This document shows positions 51,509 through 59,222 of a stretch of DNA of 64,000 nucleotides, piece after piece. The stretch is from Hyphomicrobiales bacterium (GTDB lineage Bacteria; Pseudomonadota; Alphaproteobacteria; Rhizobiales; Rhizobiaceae), in NCBI GenBank assembly GCA_900465915.1, contig UBKJ01000029.1, positions 127,573 to 191,572 of the forward strand, in the 5' to 3' direction. The notes below the pieces were generated by a model. The model worked only from the letters and a program-made list of their open reading frames with translations. It did no database searches and was not told where the DNA came from. Within the stretch, counting starts at the first letter, position 1, and every line of letters starts with the position of its first letter. The translations under genes were made by a program, and so were the position numbers.

Positions 51509-52494
51509 GGGTGCAGCACCCGGCTTTCCACCCAGTCGGTCGGCGCGCGGCGCGGCGCGAAGAAGCCGAGCGGCAGGGCTGCGGCATGGAAGATCCACGC
51601 CACCACGGCGTAGACGCCGAGCGACAGGCTGCGGGCGCGGATCGACATGGCGGCGAAAGGCAGGACGGCTATGACCAGCGCCGCGAGAAACGCCCGGCCC
51701 GGCCCCGGCACGAAGATCAGCGCCGCCAGGATGGCGAGCCACCAGAGATAGACCGCGCCCCATAGTTTCAATTCGGGCAATTCCTTCAGCACGTTGCGGC
51801 AATGCGGCTTGCCGAGGGCGGCGCGCAGCACCTCGCCCGTGCCGCGCAGATAGCCGCTTTTCCAGCGCCGCAGCAGGAGCCTGTAGGCGTTCATTGAATA
51901 GCCGAAATGCTTGACGAAGGGCCGGTCGAGCCGATGCAGCCGCCAGCCCAGCGCGCGCAGGCGCACGCCGGCGTCGAACTCCTCGTGGCCGTGCAGGTTG
52001 CGGTCGGAGAAATAGCCGGCCTCGGCGACGGCGCTGCGCCGGTAGAGGCCGCCGCCGTTCATGCGGTCGATCTCGCCGGCGCGCTTTTCCGGGGCCTGGC
52101 GGCGGGCGCGGCGCTGGAATTCGAGACTTTCGAGGACCTGGTCAACCACATGGCCGGTCACGCCGGCGTGGCGGGAATTGTCGGCCAGGAAGGCGAGCGC
52201 GGCGGGCAAGAAATCCGGCTCCAGCAGCATGTCGCCGTCGATCAGGCAGACGAAATCGCCGGTGGAATATTGAAAGCCCAGCTGCGGCCCCAGCCCGCAG
52301 CTCGCCCGCGCCGGCGGCTCGATCTGCACCACCTTGACCGGATAGCGGCTGGCGATCTCGACGGTGCGGTCGGTCGAGCCGCTGTCGGCGACGATGACCT
52401 CGACAGGCTCGGGCAATGCGGCCAGCGCGCTTTCGATGGCCGCGCCGATCCGCGCTTCCTCGTTCAAGGTTTTGATGATGACCGAAACCGACAT
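51505..52494 (-). CDS. GT2 family glycosyltransferase
   Basis: A 329-residue GT-A enzyme: VSVIIKTLNEEARIGAAIES, VEVIVADSGSTDRTVEIAS, the DxD-type DGDMLLEPDF, then HGHEEFDAGVRLRALGW; C-terminal helices near 240-320 suggest membrane attachment. I use ATG 52494 (MSVSVIIKTLNEE). It overlaps the following glycosidase-like gene by ATGA; the two form one operon. Confidence 0.88.
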   Translation of the reverse strand: MSVSVIIKTLNEEARIGAAIESALAALPEPVEVIVADSGSTDRTVEIASRYPVKVVQIEPPARASCGLGPQLGFQYSTGDFVCLIDGDMLLEPDFLPAALAFLADNSRHAGVTGHVVDQVLESLEFQRRARRQAPEKRAGEIDRMNGGGLYRRSAVAEAGYFSDRNLHGHEEFDAGVRLRALGWRLHRLDRPFVKHFGYSMNAYRLLLRRWKSGYLRGTGEVLRAALGKPHCRNVLKELPELKLWGAVYLWWLAILAALIFVPGPGRAFLAALVIAVLPFAAMSIRARSLSLGVYAVVAWIFHAAALPLGFFAPRRAPTDWVESRVLHP

Positions 52495-52651
52495 GCCGCC
52501 CCGCCGTCCTGAAGACGTTTCGTTATACAAGCCGCGATTAAGGAGGAGAAGCATTAAGATTTCTTAGCCTTTATCCGTTACACCCACCGATTGCGAAGCC
52601 GGCATAAGACGCCGGCGGAGGCGTGTTTGCGCAGGTGAGCGAAAGACCCCG

Positions 52652-53782
52652 ATGACGAAGGCGGATTTCAAGATCGAGATTTTCAGTCGGGTCGACGACG
52701 TCTCCCCCGACTGGCCCGACGCCGACGACACAGGCGGCGCAGCGCTGTTCGTCTTCCAGTCGAAAAGTTTTCTCGCGGCGTGGGAGCGCAGCTACGCCAC
52801 AGCCCGCAATGCCCGGCTGTGCCTCGTGGAGGCGCGCGACGCGCAGGGCGCGCCGCTCCTGTTCATGCCGCTCTCCATCCAGCGCCGGCACGGGGCGCGC
52901 GTGCTCGCCTTCATGGACGACGGCGTCTGCGACTATAACGCGCCGATCCTGTTTCCCGCCATGGAGGCGCTTGCGCCGGAGGAGGCGAAGAAGCTGATCG
53001 ACGCCGTCCTCGTCCGGCTGCCCGCCTTCGATCTCATCCATCTGGTCAAGACGCCGGAGCGGGTGGAAGGCCGGCGCAACCCGATCTGGGACATCGCCGA
53101 GCGGACCTGCAAGTCCTCCTGCCACTGGATGACGCTGGACCGGCCGGCGGCCGAGATCGAGGCGTCGATCCGCGGCGTCAGGAATTTCCGCAAGCGCGCC
53201 CGCGCGCTGACCACCATGCCGGGCTATCGCTTCTTCGTCGCCGGCACGCCGGAGGAGCGCGCCGAGGTGCTGGAGGCGCTATTGCAGCAGAAGCAGCGCC
53301 GCTTCGAGGAGACGCAGGTGCCGGGCTTCGACGCGCATCCCGAGAAGAAGCGGTTCTTCGAGACGGTGACCGAGCCGCTGGCGGCGCGCGGCGCGCTGCA
53401 TCTTTCGGCCATCGCGGTCGACGGCCAGATCGTCGCCACCATGTGGAGCCTGGCGCGCGGCGGCCATTACTGCGCCATGCTGCCGAGCTTCGAGAACGGG
53501 CCGTGGAGCAAATATTCGCCCGGCAAGGTGATCCTGCTCAAGCTGATCGAAACGCTGAAGGCCGAGGGCTATCGCTGCCTCGACCTCGGCTTCGGCGACG
53601 AGCCGTGGAAGCAGGAATTCGCCGACCTGACCGTGCCGCTGCGCGACCACGTCGCCGCGCACAGCCTGCGCGGCCGCAGCCTGATCCTCTACAAGCGCCT
53701 CATGGACAGGCTGCGCGCCACCGCGCCCTACCGCAAGCTGCGCCCGCTGAAATGGATGCTGCTGCGCAAATTCTCGCGCTAG
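52652..53782 (+). CDS. CelD/BcsL-like GNAT acyltransferase
   Basis: A 376-residue protein of the BioF2-like/FemAB-type acetyltransferase family: AALFVFQSKSFLAAWERSYA near the N-terminus, and the C-terminal half VDGQIVATMWSLARGGHYCA ... YSPGKVILLKLIETLKAEGY with the CoA-binding fold. It probably acylates cell-surface polysaccharide. It is divergent from the GT2-glycosidase operon and followed by a palindromic element. Confidence 0.8.
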   Translation: MTKADFKIEIFSRVDDVSPDWPDADDTGGAALFVFQSKSFLAAWERSYATARNARLCLVEARDAQGAPLLFMPLSIQRRHGARVLAFMDDGVCDYNAPILFPAMEALAPEEAKKLIDAVLVRLPAFDLIHLVKTPERVEGRRNPIWDIAERTCKSSCHWMTLDRPAAEIEASIRGVRNFRKRARALTTMPGYRFFVAGTPEERAEVLEALLQQKQRRFEETQVPGFDAHPEKKRFFETVTEPLAARGALHLSAIAVDGQIVATMWSLARGGHYCAMLPSFENGPWSKYSPGKVILLKLIETLKAEGYRCLDLGFGDEPWKQEFADLTVPLRDHVAAHSLRGRSLILYKRLMDRLRATAPYRKLRPLKWMLLRKFSR

Positions 53783-53880
53783 AGCGGCCTGTTTTCACGG
53801 AATCGCGGAGCCGCTCCATCTCTTTATTTCTACGCATTATCCTGCGCAAAACCGCTTCGCACTTTTGCTGGAAATGCTGG
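53782..53880. repeat. Rhizobiales-type palindromic intergenic element
   Basis: It begins in the stop codon TAG with GAGCGGC (53782-53788) pairing with GCCGCTC (53810-53816), then a CTACGCATTAT-CTGCGCAAAACCGCT block that resembles interspersed intergenic repeats of this order, ending 2 bp before the convergent phoR stop. Confidence 0.6.
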
Positions 53881-53881
53881 C

Positions 53882-55153
53882 TCAGAGCCGGCGGTTCGGC
53901 AGGCGCACGACGAAGGTCGAGCCCTCGCCGAGCTGCGAGCGCACCACCAGCCGGCCGCGATGGCGGGTCAGGATATGCTTGACGATGGCGAGCCCCAGCC
54001 CGGTGCCCTTGTGGGCGCGGCTCGTCTCCACGTCGATGCGGTAGAAGCGTTCGGTCAGGCGCGGCAGGTGCTCGGCGGCGATGCCGGGGCCGAAATCGCG
54101 CACGGAGGCGACGATCTCGCCCGTGTCGGGGCGGGCCGCGTCCTCCAGCGTCACCTCGACGCGGCCGCCGGACTGGCCGTATTTGCAGGCGTTCTCGACC
54201 AGGTTCTGGAACACCTGGATCAATTCGTCGCGCACGCCGCTCACCATCACCGGATGGTCGGGCATGTGGCGCTCGATGGTCACGCCGAAATCGGCCGCCA
54301 GCGGCGCCAGCGTGTCGGCGACGTGGTTGAGCACGGCGACGAGATCGACGCATTCATTGACGCCGAGATGGGCGCGCATCTCCAGCCGCGACAGCGACAG
54401 GAGATCGTCGATGAGGCGCGACATGCGCTCGGCCTGTTTCTGCATGATGCCGAGGAAGCGCTCGCGCGCGGCGGCGTCGTTGCGGGCGGGGCCCTGCAGC
54501 GTCTCGATGAAGCCGCGCAGCGAGGCGAGCGGCGTGCGCAATTCGTGGCTGGCGTTGGCGATGAAGTCGGAGCGCATGCGGTCGATGCGGCGCGTCTCGC
54601 TCTGGTCGCGGAACAGGAGCACGAAAAGCTCGGCCCTGCCCTCCCCGTCGGTCAGCGCCTTGACCATGGCCTTGTACCAGCGGTCCACCGGCACGCGCTC
54701 GAAATAGTCGATGCTGCGCGGCGCGGCGTCGGCGATCACGCCCTGGATGAGGGCGTGCATCTCCGGCGCGCGGAAGCGCAGATAGAGCGTGGTGCCGACC
54801 TCAAGCGACTGGAACGCCTCCAGCGCCGCCGCATTGGCGAAGCGCACCGTTCCGGTATGGTCGAAGACCAGCAGGGGATCGCTCAGAAGATCGGCCAGCC
54901 GCTCGCCCGAGACCGAGGCGATCTCGCCGGACGGCTCGGCCGGGGCGCGCGTCTCCTCGCCGCCGTGGCGGTCGATCTCGACCGTCGCCCACACCGCCCC
55001 CAGCATGACCAGCAGCAGGAGCGCCGCGCGGAACCAGAACGGCAGGTCCAGCGCCATGACGCAGAGCGCCAGCACCATGCTGGCCAGAAGCGCGCCCCTG
55101 ACCCGCATCAGCGCGCCGAGCGCCGTCTCCGCCTTGCGGGCCGGCCTGTCCAT
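53882..55153 (-). CDS. phoR: phosphate regulon sensor histidine kinase PhoR
   Basis: A 423-residue inner-membrane kinase sensing phosphate status and phosphorylating PhoB. Two N-terminal helices (ALLASMVLALCVMALDLPFW, AALLLLVMLGAVWATVEID), a PAS domain (LLSDPLLVFDHTGTVRFANA), HisKA with SDFIANASHELRTPLASL (phospho-His) and an ATPase domain (NLVENACKYG, FGPGIA, GTGLGLAIVKHI). I choose ATG 55153 because AGGAGG is 5 bases before it; the frame opens earlier. No pst or phoB genes follow, unlike the usual phoR-pstSCAB-phoUB order. Confidence 0.88.
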   Translation of the reverse strand: MDRPARKAETALGALMRVRGALLASMVLALCVMALDLPFWFRAALLLLVMLGAVWATVEIDRHGGEETRAPAEPSGEIASVSGERLADLLSDPLLVFDHTGTVRFANAAALEAFQSLEVGTTLYLRFRAPEMHALIQGVIADAAPRSIDYFERVPVDRWYKAMVKALTDGEGRAELFVLLFRDQSETRRIDRMRSDFIANASHELRTPLASLRGFIETLQGPARNDAAARERFLGIMQKQAERMSRLIDDLLSLSRLEMRAHLGVNECVDLVAVLNHVADTLAPLAADFGVTIERHMPDHPVMVSGVRDELIQVFQNLVENACKYGQSGGRVEVTLEDAARPDTGEIVASVRDFGPGIAAEHLPRLTERFYRIDVETSRAHKGTGLGLAIVKHILTRHRGRLVVRSQLGEGSTFVVRLPNRRL

Positions 55154-55284
55154 GCCGTCCTCCTGCTCGTCCATCGTCACCGCCTGTCCAAACCATCCTG
55201 CATAAGGGCGCCGAATGCGCTATGTCTTGTTTATCCGGCTTTCGGCCCGCATGCATGTTCCGATATAGACGAAAGGACTTCGCC

Positions 55285-56214
55285 GTGGATGACAGTTCCA
55301 AGAAAACCAACAAGAAAGCAGCGGAAAACGACGGCTCCAAAGCCATCAAGCTGACGATCGACGGCGAAAAGCGCAAATTCGACGTCAACGATCCGCAATT
55401 GCCCAGCTGGATCAAGGACAAGGCGCTGGCCTCGGGCGGCTATCCCTATCCGTCGAAGATGAAGATGGAGGAATATGCGGCGGCGCTGACGCGGCTGCAG
55501 GTCGAGCTGGTGAAATTGCAGACCTGGCTGCAGAACACCGGCGGCCGGGTGGTCGGCGTGTTCGAGGGCCGCGACGCCGCCGGCAAGGGCGGCACCATCT
55601 TCACCCTGCGCCAATATATGAACCCGCGCACGGCGCGCAACGTCGCCCTGCCCAAGCCGACCGAGACCGAGCGCGGGCAATGGTATTTCCAGCGCTATGT
55701 GGCGCATTTTCCAACGGCGGGCGAATTCGTGAGCTTCGACCGCTCCTGGTACAACCGCGCCGGCGTCGAGCGGGTGATGGGCTTCTGCACCCAGGCGCAG
55801 CTCGAGGCCTTTTTGACCGAGGCGCCGGATTTCGAGCGCATGATCGTCACCGACGGCATCCACCTGTTCAAGTTCTGGCTCGACATCGGGCAGGAGATGC
55901 AGCTCAAGCGGTTCCACGAGCGCCGCCACAGCCCGCTCAAGAGCTGGAAATTCTCGCCCATGGACGTGGCCGGCATCGCGCGCTGGGACGACTATTCGGC
56001 GGCGCTGAAGACCATGCTGGAGCGGACCGACACCGGCTATGCGCCGTGGACCATCATCCGCTCCAACGACAAGCGCCGCGCCCGGCTGGCGGCGATCCGG
56101 CGCATCCTGCTGACCCTGCCCTATGACGGGCGCGACCTGCAGGCCATCGGCCCCGAGGATCAGTCGGTGATCGGCAGGGGCGCGGCGTTCCTGGGCGCCT
56201 CGGCCGGCCTGTAG
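55285..56214 (+). CDS. ppk2: polyphosphate kinase 2
   Basis: A 309-residue PPK2 enzyme transferring phosphate between polyphosphate and nucleotides. Walker A GVFEGRDAAGKGGTI, lid region DRSWYNRAGVERVMGFC and RFHERRHSPLKSWKFSPMD are family hallmarks. I choose GTG 55285, 7 bases after AAAGGA, giving a normal length; ATG 55255 is possible. It is divergent from phoR, fitting phosphate metabolism. Its 3' end overlaps the next gene by 55 bases on the opposite strand. Confidence 0.88.
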   Translation: MDDSSKKTNKKAAENDGSKAIKLTIDGEKRKFDVNDPQLPSWIKDKALASGGYPYPSKMKMEEYAAALTRLQVELVKLQTWLQNTGGRVVGVFEGRDAAGKGGTIFTLRQYMNPRTARNVALPKPTETERGQWYFQRYVAHFPTAGEFVSFDRSWYNRAGVERVMGFCTQAQLEAFLTEAPDFERMIVTDGIHLFKFWLDIGQEMQLKRFHERRHSPLKSWKFSPMDVAGIARWDDYSAALKTMLERTDTGYAPWTIIRSNDKRRARLAAIRRILLTLPYDGRDLQAIGPEDQSVIGRGAAFLGASAGL

Positions 56215-58037
56215 AACAGGCTCGGCTGGTGCGGCGTCTTCTCCCAGAAATGGGGCCGCCGCATCAACTGCCCCAGGGCCCGCCAGGCCGAGAGCGAGAT
56301 GAAGACCCAATAGACCGGGATCGCCAGGAGATAGGTGTAGCCGCGCCGCTCGGTCGGCTCCATCGTCTTCAGGCCCAGCACGTAGAAGCTCGTATAGGCG
56401 AGCACGATGTTCGACACGTCGACGACCGCCAGCCACAACCGGCCCGGAGCCGGCGGCGACAGCGCCAGCATCGGCAGGAGCACGACCAGCATCGCCAGCA
56501 TCAGGGGATGCAGCAGCGCCGAGCCGACGACGCCGACCGTATAGACCTGGTTGAACAGGAAGCGCCGCCAGCCCATTTCGCGCTGGACGCTGTGAGGCCG
56601 GCGGGCATGGACCAGCCAGGTCTGCATCCAGCCCTTGAGCCAGCGGGTGCGCTGCCGGCGCCAGACGGCGTAGCTTTCCGGCGCGTCCTCGATGGTGCCG
56701 CGGCTGATGACGCCGATGCGATAGCCGAAGCGGGCGAGGCGCACGCCCAGATCGGCGTCCTCGGTGACGTTGTAGGCGTCCCAGCCGCCGGCTTCCTCCA
56801 GCCGGTCGCGGCGGAAATGGTTCGACGTGCCGCCGAGCGGGATCACCAGCCCGCGCGCCGCCAGCCACGGCAGCAGGCCGCGAAACAGCGCCGCATATTC
56901 AAAGGCGAACATGCGGGTGAGGAGGTTGCTGCGGAAATTGCCGATGATCAGCGGCGCCTGCACGCAGGCGAGCCGCTCGTCGCCGTCGCGGAAGGCCTGC
57001 CAGGCCTCGCGAAGCTGGTCGGGATGCGGCCGGTCCTCGGCGTCGAACACCGCCACCAGCGCGCCGCGCGCGAATTGCAGGGCGTAGTTGAGCGCCTTGG
57101 GCTTGGTGCGCGGGCCGCCCGCCGGCACCAGCACCAGCTCGAAGCAGGACGGCAGGCTGCGGGCGCGGATGGCGGCGATGGTCTCGGCGTCGTCCTTCTC
57201 GCAGACCAGCTTGACGTCGAGCTTGCTGCGCGGCCAGTTGAGCCGGCCCAGCACGGTGACGAGCTGGTCGACCACCTCCCGCTCGCGATAGAGCGGGACC
57301 AGCACCGTATAGACCGGCAGCTCGCTGGACGGCGCGGGCTTCAATTCGGGAAAGCGCAGCCGCCCGCCGGCGGCGGCGGCGAAAAGCCGGATCAGCACGC
57401 AGCCGAAGAACAGCAGGCTCAGCGCCACATGCAGGACGAAGAGCGTGTGGCCCGGCCAGTTGACGAGGCCGGCGACCAGCGCATAAGCCGCCATGGCGAT
57501 GGCGAAGGCCTGCGGCGTGTCGATGACCTGCGCCGCCGAGAGCGGCTCTGGGGTCATGCCATGCGCCCGCGCCACATGGTCCTTCTCGTATCGTTCGCGC
57601 AGGATCCGCCGCAGCGAGGATGGCGGGCAGATGCGCATGCGCGCCGCCAGCTCCGGCGATTCCCGCAGATGCTGCTGCAAAAGCGCGATGCGCTCCTGCG
57701 CCGGGGCGGTGTAGAGGCGGGTGCGGCCGTCCCTGCCGACCGCCATGACCTGCCTGAGCTCCATCGACATGGCCGGGGTGAGCGTATCCGGCGAAAAAAT
57801 CTGCGCCGGCGTCAGGTCGTCGGCGTAGGTGACGCCGACATAATCCGCGATCGCCTCGTAGACCATGCTTTCGTCGACGGTATCGAGGCAGGCCAGCTCG
57901 TCGCAGAAACTCGTGCCGTTGATCCGCGCCGCGTTGAAGGCTTTCGCCAGACATTGGCGCGCGACGCCGCGCGCCTCCAGCCTGGAAGATATGGCGCGGC
58001 ATATCTCCAGCCCGGAATCGATCGATTCCACATTCAT
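56160..58037 (-). CDS. GT2 glycosyltransferase with N-terminal GspE-N-like domain
   Basis: A 625-residue membrane glycosyltransferase. Residues 1-120 resemble the regulatory domain in front of some rhizobial GT2 enzymes (YEAIADYVGVTYADDLTPAQ). The catalytic region has YTVLVPLYREREVVDQLV, CEKDDAE, FDAEDRPHPDQ (D,D), TEDADLG and RRQRTRWLKGWMQTW with the QxxRW motif of processive beta-glycan synthases. About five helices flank it. It lies apart from the main exopolysaccharide run and could make a separate beta-glucan. The convergent overlap with ppk2 is 55 bases. Confidence 0.87.
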   Translation of the reverse strand: MNVESIDSGLEICRAISSRLEARGVARQCLAKAFNAARINGTSFCDELACLDTVDESMVYEAIADYVGVTYADDLTPAQIFSPDTLTPAMSMELRQVMAVGRDGRTRLYTAPAQERIALLQQHLRESPELAARMRICPPSSLRRILRERYEKDHVARAHGMTPEPLSAAQVIDTPQAFAIAMAAYALVAGLVNWPGHTLFVLHVALSLLFFGCVLIRLFAAAAGGRLRFPELKPAPSSELPVYTVLVPLYREREVVDQLVTVLGRLNWPRSKLDVKLVCEKDDAETIAAIRARSLPSCFELVLVPAGGPRTKPKALNYALQFARGALVAVFDAEDRPHPDQLREAWQAFRDGDERLACVQAPLIIGNFRSNLLTRMFAFEYAALFRGLLPWLAARGLVIPLGGTSNHFRRDRLEEAGGWDAYNVTEDADLGVRLARFGYRIGVISRGTIEDAPESYAVWRRQRTRWLKGWMQTWLVHARRPHSVQREMGWRRFLFNQVYTVGVVGSALLHPLMLAMLVVLLPMLALSPPAPGRLWLAVVDVSNIVLAYTSFYVLGLKTMEPTERRGYTYLLAIPVYWVFISLSAWRALGQLMRRPHFWEKTPHQPSLFYRPAEAPRNAAPLPITD

Positions 58038-58338
58038 AGCAGTCCCCGCTACTTCTATGATTAGATATCTGTAATTTACTTCATTCTTATTTCAATATTT
58101 GCTTATTTCTATGCCGTGTCTATTTATAGTGGAGAGAATATTGCGCCGATTGCAAATTTCAACCGAATTATTATCGGACGAAGACTTGACACGGATGGCG
58201 TTTTGCATGCAGCGACCGCTCTTCTCCCGGCGAGTTTGCCGAGGCGCGCCGCAAGCGGTTGTTTTCACCGCGTTTATGCGGCATCACAGAGGCTCGCCCG
58301 CCGGCCGTCGCCGCGCGGGCCATGCCGGGAGCCTGCCG
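58038..58338. other. AT-rich intergenic region before the solute-binding protein
   Basis: About 300 bp. Its left part (58060-58190) is far more AT-rich than the rest of the window and probably carries the promoters for the GT2 gene and the solute-binding protein. Bases 58259-58280 duplicate 27140-27161. I see no gene here. Confidence 0.6.
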
Positions 58339-59184
58339 ATGTCCGTCCCCAAAGCCCGCCTTGTGACCGCCGCGGCCGCGCTGACGGCGCTATGGGCGAC
58401 ACAGGTCCCGGCGGCGGAGCCCACACCGCCGGCCTTCTTCAGCGAGAAGGAACGGCTGCCGCTGCCCTCGCTGCAGGGGCTCAGCCGGCTGCGCTTCGTC
58501 ACCACGGTGGATTTCCCGCCCTTCAACGCGCTCGACGGCGCCGGACGGCTCGGCGGCTACAATGTCGACCTCGCCCGCGCGCTCTGCCGGCAGCTCGGGC
58601 TCGACGCCATCTGCCAGATCGAGGCCGTTCCATGGAACGAGCTGACGGCGCGGCTTCTGTCCGGCGACGCCGACGCCATCGTCGCCGGGCTGCAGCCGAC
58701 CGACGACAACCGGACCGAGCTCGCCTTCACGCGCAGCTATCTGCGCCTGCCGGCGCGCTTCGCCACCCGCCGCGACAAGGGTTTTGCGGGGCCGGCGGCG
58801 ACGGCGGTCAAGGACAGGCCGGTCGGCGTCATCGCCCGCACCGCGCATGAGCAGCTTCTCAAGGCCTATTTTCCGCAGGCCCGCGCCGTCCCCTATCCCG
58901 ACCGCGACGCCATGCTGGCCGATCTCGCCGGCGGCAAGATCGACGCCGTCTTCGACGACGGCATGCGGCTGTCCTTCTGGCTCGACGGCGACAAGGGAAG
59001 CTGCTGCGCCTTCGCCGACGGCCCCTATCTCGCGCCGCAATATCTCGGCTCCGGCCTCTCCATCGCCGTCGCCCGCAAGAACGCGCCGCTGCAGGCCGCG
59101 CTCGACAACGCGCTCCACGCCTTGCAGCAGAACGGGACGCTGACCGAGCTGTACCTGCGCTATTTCCCGACCAGTTTCTATTAA
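58339..59184 (+). CDS. ABC transporter solute-binding protein, family 3
   Basis: A 281-residue periplasmic binding protein with a signal peptide (KARLVTAAAALTALWATQVPA). The SBP_bac_3 pattern is clear: RFVTTVDFPPFNALDGAGRL, GGYNVDLARALCRQLGL, VPWNELTARLLSGDADAIVAG, GKIDAVFDDG and PLQAALDNALHALQQNGTL. It likely binds a polar amino acid. No permease or ATPase genes accompany it. ATG 58339 has GGGAG 8 bases before it and fits the signal peptide. Confidence 0.88.
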   Translation: MSVPKARLVTAAAALTALWATQVPAAEPTPPAFFSEKERLPLPSLQGLSRLRFVTTVDFPPFNALDGAGRLGGYNVDLARALCRQLGLDAICQIEAVPWNELTARLLSGDADAIVAGLQPTDDNRTELAFTRSYLRLPARFATRRDKGFAGPAATAVKDRPVGVIARTAHEQLLKAYFPQARAVPYPDRDAMLADLAGGKIDAVFDDGMRLSFWLDGDKGSCCAFADGPYLAPQYLGSGLSIAVARKNAPLQAALDNALHALQQNGTLTELYLRYFPTSFY

Positions 59185-59218
59185 AGAAAAACCCCGCCTT
59201 TCGGCGGGGTCTTTTTTT
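59185..59218. terminator. bidirectional terminator between solute-binding protein and RND genes
   Basis: ACCCCGCC/GGCGGGGT with loop TTTC, T-rich on the plus strand (TTTTTTT) and T-rich on the minus strand (from the A run at 59187-59191). Confidence 0.92.
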
Positions 59219-59222
59219 AGCT

